Source: Seonamhaeicola sp. (GTDB lineage Bacteria > Bacteroidota > Bacteroidia > Flavobacteriales > Flavobacteriaceae). From it: a stretch of DNA of 64,000 nt. Each line of letters opens with the position of its first letter. Positions within the stretch are counted from its first letter, which is position 1. The position numbers and the translations under genes are program-made. Shown one piece after another: positions 25,776-33,821 of this stretch. The notes beneath the pieces are model-generated. The model was given only the letters and a program-made list of their open reading frames with translations, was not told where the DNA came from and did not search any database. The DNA is taken from the NCBI RefSeq assembly GCF_028281565.1, contig NZ_JANQJQ010000015.1:124001-188000 (forward strand), in the 5' to 3' direction.

Positions 25776-26217
25776 AAAAACTAAAAATCGGAAAGCTCCT
25801 TTAAGCGAATCTGTTAGATATGGTCTCTCAAATATTGAAATTCTTGAGTTTAACCTTAAACAAATAAATGAGAGCGATTTTAATCATGAAAAACTATCTG
25901 GAAACTTAGGAGTTAGTGGTGACTATGAGGAAGAATTATCTGAAGTCAAAGTTACCATTAATGTACGCATTGAAAAAAATGGTGAAAACCCTAAACAAAT
26001 AGGAAACTTAAAAGTAATGTTTAGTTATTATGTAGATGGCTTAGAAAAGTTAGAAGATGAAGATGGTGGAATTCTTCCTAAATCTATGGTTGACACTTTT
26101 AATGCTATATCAATATCTACTACAAGAGGAATTTTATTTACTAAATTCCAAGCGACAATTCTTGATAATTTTATTTTACCTTTAATTGATCATACAAAGT
26201 TAACCTCCAATTATTAA
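25765..26217 (+). CDS. SecB-like chaperone of the TAC module
   Basis: A 150-residue protein recognised as SecB-like. It has an early strand (IEILEFNLKQIN), alternating strands (SEVKVTINVRIEKN, IGNLKVMFSYYVDGL) and a C-terminal helix region, AISISTTRGILFTKF, then FILPLIDHTKL. The last motif resembles the region in which SecB and its relatives end with an LPP(I/V)-type loop. It lacks the usual linkage to export genes and instead overlaps the antitoxin gene by 11 bases. In Mycobacterium tuberculosis the SecB-like Rv1957 protects the HigA antitoxin in the same gene order. A dedicated antitoxin chaperone is therefore the best reading. Confidence 0.72.
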   Translation: MNAEKTKNRKAPLSESVRYGLSNIEILEFNLKQINESDFNHEKLSGNLGVSGDYEEELSEVKVTINVRIEKNGENPKQIGNLKVMFSYYVDGLEKLEDEDGGILPKSMVDTFNAISISTTRGILFTKFQATILDNFILPLIDHTKLTSNY

Positions 26218-26289
26218 TCATCACTCTGATTGAAAAAAATGGAATAAATTAATTAACAAATACAATAATCGTATACTATTTTAAACAAC

Positions 26290-26324
26290 AAAACCCCAAC
26301 TATCAATAAGATAGTTGGGGTTTT
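26290..26324. terminator. Strong bidirectional rho-independent terminator
   Basis: A perfect 15-base-pair stem (26290-26304 with 26310-26324) closes an AATAA loop. The core is CCCCAACTATC, with A and T runs on either side, so it can stop transcripts from both strands. It lies about 70 bases after the SecB-like gene and just downstream of the minus-strand tRNA. Confidence 0.88.
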
Positions 26325-26328
26325 TACG

Positions 26329-26402
26329 TGGAGCATATCGGAGTCGAACCGATGACCTTTTGGCTGCCAGCCAAACGCTCTAGCCAACTGAGCTAATGCC
26401 CC
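26329..26402 (-). tRNA. tRNA-Ala (anticodon GGC)
   Basis: The minus strand folds as a full cloverleaf of 74 bases. The acceptor is GGGGCAT with ATGCTCC and contains the G3-U70 wobble pair that identifies alanine tRNAs. The anticodon stem TTTGG/CCAAA holds the loop CTGGCAG, giving anticodon GGC. The T arm is ATCGG TTCGACT CCGAT. The 3' CCA is not encoded. A strong terminator lies 4 bases downstream. Confidence 0.97.
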
Positions 26403-26529
26403 GTGTTGATAAAACTATGCAAATGTATACATTTTCTATACAATTGCAACTAATCTTTTCTAATTACGAATGTGTAAGTCTAAAAATAGTACTTTAGTTG
26501 TCCTGCAAATTTGGAATTAATAGTGCATT

Positions 26530-28401
26530 ATGAAGAAAATAACCCTTTTATTCCTTTTATATTTCAGTGTCAGCCTAATGGCTTATGCCCAAGATAAACC
26601 TGATAGGCTAAGCTCGTCGAAGCCAAACATCCTTTGGATTATCACAGATGACCATAGAGCAGACGCCTTAGAATGCTACAATGAAGCTACAACGGGCAAA
26701 AAAGAAAGTGCTTTAGGATACGTTTCTTCTCCTAATATAAATAAGTTAGCTAAAGAAGGCGTTATGTTTGTAAATGCCTTTACCAATTCTCCTGTTTGTG
26801 GCCCTTCCAGAGGTTCTATGTTGAGTGGCAGATATCCGTTCAGAAATGGGCACTACGCTTTTGAGCAAACCCATCAGGAACCGGATTTTGTAAGGCCTTC
26901 CATTCCGCAGACTTTAAGAAAAAATGGATATACCACTACTTCTTTTGGTAAGGAAGGCGCCTATATTTTTGATTGGGGTCCGGGACAAACCTTTAAAGAT
27001 CCCGGACACTATGATTATAAAGTCAGCTTTAAACACGATTTACAAAAAAACGATGTAGGCGATTATTGGGGGCAACCGGCCTATGCAGAAGGTACGAAGT
27101 GGAAAAATATAGGAACCGAAGAAAGAGTAAAAACTCCGGATGGTAAGGTTGTAAAATACTTGCTTAAAGCGAAGAAAGGTCAGGCAGAGGTAAGCCAGGA
27201 AGATCTCAAGTTGAGAAAGAAAATGGAGGATAAATACGAAATTCTACGTTCTTATACCCGTGCCGGAAATAAGGATTTAATCATTGGAGGCGAAAACCCA
27301 ATGCCGGCCGGACAAACTATTGATGGAAAAATCGTAGAAGAGTTTAAACTGTTTTTAGAAAATCAAAACACAACTTTCACCAATACTTATGGCGAAACGA
27401 AAAAAGGAGTTAATAGCAACAAGCCTTTAATGACCTATTTAGGTTTTCACTTGCCCCATACGCCTGTATTACCTCCAAAATCTTATAGAGATATTTTTAA
27501 AAAGAAGCAATATAAAATCCCTGCATTCAGTGATGCTGAAAAAGCAACATTTGTCCCGCAACTAGCAAAAATGTATAAAACCTTAAACTTCACTGATATG
27601 ACACCTAAGGAAAAGCAGCAAGCTATTCAGGATTATTACGCATTCTGTGCTTATGGTGATGCGTTGATTGGTGAGTCTGTAGATGCTTTCAAAAAATATT
27701 GTGAGAAGAACAATCAAGAATATTTAATTGTTTTTGTTGTTGGTGATCATGGTTGGCATTTAGGAGAGCAAGGCATCGAAGCAAAGTTTACAGGATGGAA
27801 ACAATCTACACACGGTGCTATGATTGTGGTATCTTCAAATAAAAATGAAGTTCCGGAGGCCATTGTTAATACTGATTTGGTGGAATATGTAGATGCTTCA
27901 GCAACAATTTTGGAGTCTGCAGGAATTTCTATTGATAATAAAGACTACGATTATATAGACGGAATTAATTTACATAACATCATAAACGGAAAAGCCGAGA
28001 AACGCGATTATATAGTAGGAGAAACAAATGTTATCGTTGGGCACAGAGCTTATTTAAGGTCTGAAGATTTCGCTTTTTCAATGAGAGCCAGACCCCAAAA
28101 CCATATGAAATTGGTTCCTAATGTCAATGTAAAATGGGCCCTGACCTGTCCTTTAGAAAAGGCGGAATTGGCCTTATACGATTTACGAAAAGATCCTTTA
28201 GAAAGAAAAAATGTAGCCGCTGATAAGCAATACCAAAAGCTGGCAGATTGGTTTAGAAACAAACTCGGAAACATTGTTTTAGGTGATGGAAGGGTTGAGT
28301 GTGACTGGTCTAAAGAAAACGTTTATAACATCAGCAATTTTGCTAAAGGTGCTCATGATGGCAAATTAAATATTCCATCAAACCTGATTCCTAAGAATTA
28401 G
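26530..28401 (+). CDS. Secreted sulfatase, S1 formylglycine family
   Basis: Removes sulfate esters, probably from a sulfated polysaccharide. A signal peptide ends near residue 20 (LMAYAQ). PNILWIITDDHRAD supplies the metal-binding Asp40 and Asp41. Cys90 in the CGPSRGSMLSGR motif is the residue converted to formylglycine by a maturase encoded elsewhere. GDHGWHLGEQG supplies later metal and active-site residues. The 623-residue length and the central insertion are within the iduronate-sulfatase-like range. It is separated from the SusCD locus by the TAC cassette and tRNA, so it is not in that operon, although it could act on the same glycan. Confidence 0.92.
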   Translation: MKKITLLFLLYFSVSLMAYAQDKPDRLSSSKPNILWIITDDHRADALECYNEATTGKKESALGYVSSPNINKLAKEGVMFVNAFTNSPVCGPSRGSMLSGRYPFRNGHYAFEQTHQEPDFVRPSIPQTLRKNGYTTTSFGKEGAYIFDWGPGQTFKDPGHYDYKVSFKHDLQKNDVGDYWGQPAYAEGTKWKNIGTEERVKTPDGKVVKYLLKAKKGQAEVSQEDLKLRKKMEDKYEILRSYTRAGNKDLIIGGENPMPAGQTIDGKIVEEFKLFLENQNTTFTNTYGETKKGVNSNKPLMTYLGFHLPHTPVLPPKSYRDIFKKKQYKIPAFSDAEKATFVPQLAKMYKTLNFTDMTPKEKQQAIQDYYAFCAYGDALIGESVDAFKKYCEKNNQEYLIVFVVGDHGWHLGEQGIEAKFTGWKQSTHGAMIVVSSNKNEVPEAIVNTDLVEYVDASATILESAGISIDNKDYDYIDGINLHNIINGKAEKRDYIVGETNVIVGHRAYLRSEDFAFSMRARPQNHMKLVPNVNVKWALTCPLEKAELALYDLRKDPLERKNVAADKQYQKLADWFRNKLGNIVLGDGRVECDWSKENVYNISNFAKGAHDGKLNIPSNLIPKN

Positions 28402-28459
28402 TTAAAAAAAAGAAATCAACGTTCATATCTTATTATCTTTAAGTAGTTTAAGGATCATT

Positions 28460-28738
28460 ATGAACGTTAAATACATCCTCTTAATAGTTGCTTTACTGCA
28501 TCAGCTAACACTTCTGGCACACCCCACAGGGAACATGATAGTAGTTGGTGATACGGTTATGTGGCCTTACATTGACCCGATAGATAACATGCAGCACCAT
28601 GCCTGCATTATGAGTTGGCGCAAAGGTACCAAGCCCGGGATCATCCTTAAATCTGAGTTTTCTGCAAGCAACTTTATGCTATCTAATAACAGCAATGTTA
28701 TCTATATCATAAAAAGGAACTATGTAAAATTTATCTAA
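28460..28738 (+). CDS. Short secreted protein, possible truncated beta-propeller remnant
   Basis: A 92-residue frame with a signal peptide (YILLIVALLHQLTLLAH). It then reads GNMIVVGDTVMWPYIDPIDN...HHACIMSW and ends NSNVIYIIKRNYVKFI. The alternation of short strands and turns looks like the first blades of a propeller that should continue, but the frame stops and the next gene begins 9 bases later. No continuation is seen in other frames. It could be a real small secreted protein or the N-terminal remnant of a longer gene. Function unknown. Confidence 0.5.
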   Translation: MNVKYILLIVALLHQLTLLAHPTGNMIVVGDTVMWPYIDPIDNMQHHACIMSWRKGTKPGIILKSEFSASNFMLSNNSNVIYIIKRNYVKFI

Positions 28739-28747
28739 GTAAATGCC

Positions 28748-29377
28748 ATGAGAACATTAATTAACATCTTCATCTTGTTACTAACGCTTACCTCTTGCCA
28801 GTCACAGACCAAAAAGGCTAACACAAATAAAACTGTTGGTGGACCTTGTGAAGGTTGTGAGGCTATTTTTGAATATGGTAACCAAAAACTAACATCAATT
28901 GATACACTACCAGATTTTGATCAAAATAAACCCAAATTAAGACTTACGGGAACTGTATTTGAAAAGGACGGAAAAACGCCTGCCAAAAATGTGATTCTAT
29001 ATATTTATCATACCGATAGAAACGGAATTTACCCGAAAAAAGGAGGTGAAAAAGGTTGGGCCAGAAGGCACGGCTATATCCGCGGTTGGATCAAAACGGA
29101 CAAAACAGGACAATACACCTTTCACACTTTTAGGCCGGCTGCTTATCCCAACGGCACCATACCGGAACACATACATGTAACTGTAAAAGAACCAAGCAAG
29201 AACGAATACTACATTGATGTATTTGCTTTTGATGATGACCCGATATTAACCTCAAAAGAAAGACATAAGTTAAAAAATCGCGGTGGTTCGGGAATCGTAA
29301 AACCTGCATTAAACGATGGTATTCTCACCGCTAAAAGAGACATTGTTTTAGGATTAAACATCCCAAACTACGAATAG
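28748..29377 (+). CDS. Intradiol ring-cleavage dioxygenase-like lipoprotein
   Basis: A 209-residue lipoprotein (signal ending LTLTSC, Cys17) with the intradiol dioxygenase core. The non-haem iron ligands of the family appear as Tyr95 (NGIYP), Tyr133 (AAYP), His141 and His143 (EHIHV). The strand motif RGWIKTDKTGQYTFHTFRP is also typical. Cytoplasmic relatives open catechol or protocatechuate rings; secreted relatives are common in Bacteroidota and their substrate is generally unknown. Export to the envelope argues against a role in central aromatic breakdown. It follows the short secreted gene by 9 bases. Confidence 0.85.
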   Translation: MRTLINIFILLLTLTSCQSQTKKANTNKTVGGPCEGCEAIFEYGNQKLTSIDTLPDFDQNKPKLRLTGTVFEKDGKTPAKNVILYIYHTDRNGIYPKKGGEKGWARRHGYIRGWIKTDKTGQYTFHTFRPAAYPNGTIPEHIHVTVKEPSKNEYYIDVFAFDDDPILTSKERHKLKNRGGSGIVKPALNDGILTAKRDIVLGLNIPNYE

Positions 29378-29434
29378 AGGTATCAATGACCAAGCTTGAA
29401 AAACTGTTTTATAGAATTGTGGAAAAACTTACGT

Positions 29435-30229
29435 CTACTTCATCCCACGCAATACCAACACAGGAATGGAGCTATGAAAATCTTTTTTAAGAATGGTGTT
29501 CTTTTCCCATTTTTTAGCAAAGAACCCGCGCTTACGCCTCACCACACATAACATATCCGGTTGATGTGACTGGAAATGCTCCAGCACCCCTTGAAATGTT
29601 GTAGCGTTCTCAGATGTGGTAGTATTTGAAATTAACGTTTGCAATTCGTCTTTAACCTCAAAATCGCCTTCCTTATGATAAGGTGTTTTTACTAAAAGCA
29701 GATTTACGGTAGCACCAAATTTATCCTTAACCGCTTTCAACGGGTTTAAAACACCTTCTTTTTTAATTATAGCCGACTTAATAGCCATTAAAATATTAAC
29801 TGCCGGTTTAAACGTGTAACCCTCAGGCACTATAAGCGCAGGGATTTCAGTTTGCTTAATAATTCTACCGGAGGTTTTCCCTAAATACACGGTGTCTTTA
29901 ATTGAAGTGGTTCTGGGTTCTACTAAAATCAGGTCAATATCGGCCGCTTTACAAGCCAACTCCAAAGTATCAATTAAGTGCCCCTTTAAACTTCTAACGG
30001 TAATATCAACACCTTTGGTGTCAATTTCAGATACCAGGCCATTTAAAAACTCCAAACTTTCACGTTCAATGATCTTATCAACATTCATCATAGTTCCCGC
30101 TTTGGTGTACACATTATACACCTGAACAATAAATAATTGGGCATTAAAAGCTTTGGCAAAATCAACTGCATACTGCAAATGACTTTGCGCATTTTTTGAC
30201 GATCCGACAGGAACCAGGATATTCTTCAT
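29435..30229 (-). CDS. Tandem universal stress protein (two UspA domains)
   Basis: A cytoplasmic 264-residue protein made of two UspA-like halves, about 1-138 and 147-264. The first half starts KNILVPVGSSKNAQSHLQYAVDFAKAF and ends with GRIIKQTEIPALIVP; the second is more diverged. UspA proteins help survival under starvation or stress, and some bind ATP. It converges with the dioxygenase gene and is divergent from the GNAT gene. Confidence 0.88.
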   Translation of the reverse strand: MKNILVPVGSSKNAQSHLQYAVDFAKAFNAQLFIVQVYNVYTKAGTMMNVDKIIERESLEFLNGLVSEIDTKGVDITVRSLKGHLIDTLELACKAADIDLILVEPRTTSIKDTVYLGKTSGRIIKQTEIPALIVPEGYTFKPAVNILMAIKSAIIKKEGVLNPLKAVKDKFGATVNLLLVKTPYHKEGDFEVKDELQTLISNTTTSENATTFQGVLEHFQSHQPDMLCVVRRKRGFFAKKWEKNTILKKDFHSSIPVLVLRGMK

Positions 30230-30288
30230 ATTAATTATAGTTTGACTACTAAATTTTTAGCGATATTTATGCAAAATTACACATTTAT

Positions 30289-30789
30289 ATGATTCGGTTA
30301 GCTAAAGCATCTGACATTAATAACTGTCTGTCCATAACAAAGGCTTGCGCATCAAATATGGTGGCACAAAACATTTATCAATGGAATGAGCATTACCCCA
30401 ATAAAAAAGCATTTGTAAATGATCTTGAACGCAATGAATTATATGTTTTTGAAAATGACAATGCTATAGTTGGCTGCATTACCATTTCTACCTTTATGGA
30501 TGCTATTTACCATCCGGTAAAGTGGTTAACTTCAAATGCCAACAACATATACATTCACAGGTTGGCGGTTCACCCTAAGTATCAGGGCAACGGATTTGCT
30601 CAAAAATTAATGGATTATGCCGAAGATCACGCCAAAAAACATAGTTTTGACTCCATAAGATTAGACACCTTTTCTCAGAACAAAAGAAATCTTAAATTTT
30701 ATGAAGCACGCGGTTACCGGCGCTTAGAGGACATTTATTTTCCAAAACAAAGTGCCTTTCCGTTTTACTGTTACGAACTTGTATTGTGA
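30289..30789 (+). CDS. GNAT-family N-acetyltransferase
   Basis: A 166-residue acetyltransferase that transfers acetyl from acetyl-CoA to an unknown amine. The acetyl-CoA loop is seen as IHRLAVHPKYQGNGFAQKLM (about residues 84-103), followed by RLDTFSQNKRNLKFYEARGYRR, the usual last strand-helix pair. Its TGA stop overlaps the GTG start of the MATE gene by 4 bases, so the two are translationally coupled. Confidence 0.88.
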   Translation: MIRLAKASDINNCLSITKACASNMVAQNIYQWNEHYPNKKAFVNDLERNELYVFENDNAIVGCITISTFMDAIYHPVKWLTSNANNIYIHRLAVHPKYQGNGFAQKLMDYAEDHAKKHSFDSIRLDTFSQNKRNLKFYEARGYRRLEDIYFPKQSAFPFYCYELVL

Positions 30790-32114
30790 ACATTAGCCTA
30801 AAGCAAATAAATACCCTAGCAATTCCGGCCTTGATTTCCGGTATCTCAGAGCCCATTTTATCTATTACAGATACGGCCATCATTGGTAATATTCCCATCA
30901 ATGCTATTGAATCTTTAGCAGCCGTTGGTATTGTAGGTACGTTTATGTCTATGCTTATTTGGGTGTTGGGGCAAACCAGAAGTGCCATTTCTTCTATTGT
31001 TTCGCAATATGTTGGGGCCAATAATTTAGAAGCCGTAAAAAATCTACCGGCTCAGGCCATTTTTATTGTCACTTCGCTAAGCCTCTTGATAATTGTAACC
31101 ACCTTTCCGTTTGCAAAAGACATTTTCAAACTCTATAATGCCTCCGATTTAATTTTAGATTACAGCGTCACCTACTATCAAATCAGGGTTTTTGGATTTC
31201 CGTTTACACTGTTCACTATTGCAGTATTCGGTACATTCAGAGGGTTGCAAAACACCTATTACCCCATGATAATTGCCATTATTGGTGCCTTATCAAATAT
31301 TGTTCTGGATTTCATTTTGGTTTATGGTATTAACGACTTTATAGAACCCATGCATATAAAAGGTGCCGCCTACGCCAGTGTCATTGCTCAGATTTTAATG
31401 GCCTTGTTCTCCATATATTTTTTACTGACCAAAACATCCATCCCTTTAAGGTTAAGCTTTCCTTTTAATAAAGAAATTAACCGTTTTACAGGTATGGTGC
31501 TTAATTTGTTTGTCAGAACATTGGCTTTAAACATCACCCTTTATTTTGCTACACGATTTGCCACCGGATACGGAAAAACCTACATAGCAGCTTATACCAT
31601 TGCTATTAACCTGTGGTTTTTAGGGGCATTCATTATTGACGGCTATTCCAGTGCGGGCAACATCTTATCAGGTAAATTATTTGGTGCTAAAGATTATAAA
31701 TTACTGGTGTCACTGAATCAAAAATTAATTAAAATAGGCCTTTTAGTTGGTGTTATCTTAGGGCTGTCAGGAGCCATTTTATATAATCCTATAGGCTTAT
31801 TGTTCACCAAAGAAACAGGTGTATTAAATGAGTTCAATACTGTTTTCTGGATCGTACTCATCATGCAACCTATTTGCTCTATCGCTTTTATTTTTGATGG
31901 TGTGTTTAAAGGATTGGGTAAAATGAAATTGCTTAGGAATGTACTATTACTTTCAACATTTGTGGTTTTTGTACCTATACTTTACGCTTTGGATCATTTC
32001 GATTTTAAACTCAACGGTATTTTTATAGCCCTTACGTTTTGGATGGTTGCCAGAAGCCTTCCGCTGCTAATTAATTTTAGAAAACAATTCATTCCGCTGG
32101 CTAAAAACCCTTAA
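30786..32114 (+). CDS. MATE-family multidrug/metabolite efflux transporter
   Basis: A 442-residue inner-membrane protein with 12 hydrophobic segments in two halves, as in the MATE (NorM/DinF) family. Early motifs include ALISGISEPILSITDTAIIG and AVGIVGTFMSMLIWVLG. The gene begins with GTG inside the stop of the GNAT gene. MATE proteins expel cationic compounds with Na+ or H+ gradients. The coupling to an acetyltransferase could mean shared handling of one compound (inference). Confidence 0.9.
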   Translation: MNISLKQINTLAIPALISGISEPILSITDTAIIGNIPINAIESLAAVGIVGTFMSMLIWVLGQTRSAISSIVSQYVGANNLEAVKNLPAQAIFIVTSLSLLIIVTTFPFAKDIFKLYNASDLILDYSVTYYQIRVFGFPFTLFTIAVFGTFRGLQNTYYPMIIAIIGALSNIVLDFILVYGINDFIEPMHIKGAAYASVIAQILMALFSIYFLLTKTSIPLRLSFPFNKEINRFTGMVLNLFVRTLALNITLYFATRFATGYGKTYIAAYTIAINLWFLGAFIIDGYSSAGNILSGKLFGAKDYKLLVSLNQKLIKIGLLVGVILGLSGAILYNPIGLLFTKETGVLNEFNTVFWIVLIMQPICSIAFIFDGVFKGLGKMKLLRNVLLLSTFVVFVPILYALDHFDFKLNGIFIALTFWMVARSLPLLINFRKQFIPLAKNP

Positions 32115-32145
32115 CTTTGTCGCATTAGGGTTACAATACTAAACC

Positions 32146-32322
32146 ATGCTATTATTAACTACGCTTCTACAGCAGGTCGATATTGAAGAAAAAATAAAAA
32201 ACGCGCCCGATAAAGGTTATGAAATTGGGGTGTTTATTGGGTCCATGCTGCCTTTCGTTATTTTGGTTATACTGGCTTATGCCCTTTACAGATACAACAA
32301 AAAAAGATTAGACAAAGAATAA
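32146..32322 (+). CDS. 58-residue single-span membrane protein
   Basis: An ATG frame of 58 codons begins MLLLTTLLQQVDIEEK, continues through a polar stretch, and ends with a hydrophobic helix (IGSMLPFVILVILAYALY) followed by a basic tail (RYNKKRLDKE). Inside-positive topology and compact spacing between MATE (31 bases) and the next small frame (3 bases) support a real gene. Function unknown. Confidence 0.62.
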   Translation: MLLLTTLLQQVDIEEKIKNAPDKGYEIGVFIGSMLPFVILVILAYALYRYNKKRLDKE

Positions 32323-32325
32323 CTT

Positions 32326-32415
32326 ATGGATATATTAGGCTTTTTAACAGGCAACGGCTTATTTTTGTTACTTGCTATCGTTTTAATAGTAGTGTATATT
32401 ATAAATAGAAACTGA
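32326..32415 (+). CDS. 29-residue hydrophobic peptide
   Basis: A very short ATG frame (MDILGFLTGNG followed by a Leu/Ile/Val helix and ending INRN) starts 3 bases after the preceding small gene and stops 14 bases before queD. Predicted single membrane span. The tight spacing suggests translation in the same transcript; function unknown. Confidence 0.45.
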   Translation: MDILGFLTGNGLFLLLAIVLIVVYIINRN

Positions 32416-32429
32416 GGAAAACGCAGATA

Positions 32430-32885
32430 ATGGGACACAACATTCGTATTACTAAACAATTTGCTTTTGAAACCGGTCACGCCCTTTACGGGTACGACGG
32501 AAAATGTAAAAATGTTCACGGTCACAGTTATCGCCTGGACGTTACGGTTATCGGGCGTCCTATTTCAGACAAATCGAACGTGAAATATGGTATGGTCATT
32601 GACTTTACCGACTTAAAAAAGATCGTAGAAGAAGAAATTGTTGATGTGTTTGACCACGCTACGGTATTTAATAAAAACACGCCACATGTAGAATTGGCAA
32701 AAAAGTTGGAAGCGCATGGTCATAACGTTCTGTTGGTGGATTATCAACCAACCAGTGAAATGATGGTAATTGATTTTGCTAAAAAGATCAAACCGCGTTT
32801 ACCTAAAAATATCAGGTTGCACTCATTGAAACTGCAAGAAACCGCTACCAGCTTTGCAGAGTGGTTTGCTTACGATAATAATTAG
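32430..32885 (+). CDS. queD: 6-carboxytetrahydropterin synthase / PTPS family (QueD)
   Basis: Converts dihydroneopterin triphosphate to 6-carboxy-5,6,7,8-tetrahydropterin, the second step of queuosine synthesis, or makes a related pterin. The 151-residue protein has the zinc ligands His17, His30 and His32 (GHALYGYDGKCKNVHGH) and the catalytic Cys26. DHATVFNK and a C-terminal LQET segment are also typical. No other queuosine genes are in this window, so the assignment to QueD rather than another PTPS rests on the Cys-HGH spacing. Confidence 0.85.
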   Translation: MGHNIRITKQFAFETGHALYGYDGKCKNVHGHSYRLDVTVIGRPISDKSNVKYGMVIDFTDLKKIVEEEIVDVFDHATVFNKNTPHVELAKKLEAHGHNVLLVDYQPTSEMMVIDFAKKIKPRLPKNIRLHSLKLQETATSFAEWFAYDNN

Positions 32886-32886
32886 G

Positions 32887-32978
32887 GCGTTACCACGCTA
32901 AAGACGTGGTCGGGCTTTCGGTAGTCGCTTCCCGATTTTATATCGGGAGAGCTCCAACAAAACCTCAATCCCTAACGC
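32887..32978. repeat. Structured intergenic element with outer stem and two inner hairpins
   Basis: GCGTTA (32887-32892) can pair with TAACGC (32973-32978). Inside are two perfect hairpins: ACCACG/CGTGGT (32892-32910) and TCCCGAT/ATCGGGA (32930-32948). CGGGCTTTC lies between them. The layout, from GGGCGTT to CCCTAACGC, resembles a REP-like element I associate with Flavobacteriia genomes (recalled pattern, not checked). It fills most of the queD-lpxH gap. Confidence 0.5.
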
Positions 32979-33068
32979 AATTAAGTTGGCAGTCACAGTT
33001 ATTAGTTAACAGAAAGTTACTTCCGTCTTTGGTCTTCGGTCTTCTAGCTAAAAAACCTATATTTACAC

Positions 33069-33821
33069 ATGCAAATTCCAAAAGGAAAGAAAATATACTT
33101 CGCTTCCGATAATCATTTGGGAGCACCAACCAGGGAAGCATCCCTACCACGTGAAAAAAAGTTTGTGGCCTGGTTAGACGAAGTCAAAGAAGACGCTGCC
33201 GTTATTTTCCTTTTAGGCGATCTATTCGACTTTTGGATGGATTATAAGCGGGTAGTTCCAAAAGGGTTTACCAGAACCCTAGGCAAACTGGCCGAACTAT
33301 CAGATTCCGGAATTCCAATCCATTATTTTGTCGGTAACCACGACTTGTGGATGAACGGCTATTTTGAAGAAGAACTTAACATTCCGGTATATCATACACC
33401 CAAAGAATTCACCTTCAATGATAAAACGTTCTTTATTGGTCATGGTGACGGATTAGGCCCGGGAGACAAAGGGTATAAACGTATGAAAAAGGTCTTTACC
33501 AATCCGTTTTGCAAATGGCTGTTCCGCTGGTTACACCCGGATTTAGGAGTTAAACTGGCCCAATACCTATCCGTAAAAAATAAGCTTATTTCCGGAGATG
33601 AGGATGCCAAGTTTCTTGGTGAAGACAACGAATGGCTGGTGCAATATTGTAAACGCAAACTGGAGCAAAAACACTGTGATTATTTTGTGTTTGGCCATCG
33701 GCATTTACCCTTAAATATAGACCTCAACGAGACCTCAAAATACATCAATCTGGGTGACTGGATCAGCTACTATACCTACGGTGTTTTTGATGGGGATACT
33801 ATGGAACTAAAGGCGTACTAG
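33069..33821 (+). CDS. lpxH: UDP-2,3-diacylglucosamine diphosphatase (LpxH-like)
   Basis: Cleaves UDP-2,3-diacylglucosamine to lipid X and UMP in lipid A synthesis. The metallophosphoesterase motifs are SDNHLG (13-18, with Asn where SDxHLG usually varies), GDLFDFW (50-56), GNHD (89-92), GHGD (124-127) and GHRH (209-212). The 250-residue length is normal. It ends with a 4-base overlap with the oppositely directed MFS gene. Confidence 0.88.
   Translation: MQIPKGKKIYFASDNHLGAPTREASLPREKKFVAWLDEVKEDAAVIFLLGDLFDFWMDYKRVVPKGFTRTLGKLAELSDSGIPIHYFVGNHDLWMNGYFEEELNIPVYHTPKEFTFNDKTFFIGHGDGLGPGDKGYKRMKKVFTNPFCKWLFRWLHPDLGVKLAQYLSVKNKLISGDEDAKFLGEDNEWLVQYCKRKLEQKHCDYFVFGHRHLPLNIDLNETSKYINLGDWISYYTYGVFDGDTMELKAY

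Noticed and set aside
24377-26402. Mobile island inserted at tRNA-Ala
   Set aside because: I looked for a direct repeat of the tRNA 3' end near 24377-24831 and saw none, and no integrase gene is present.
26530-28401. Sulfatase as a member of the SusCD operon
   Set aside because: It is on the other strand and separated by the TAC cassette, a terminator and a tRNA; a functional link is possible but not an operon.
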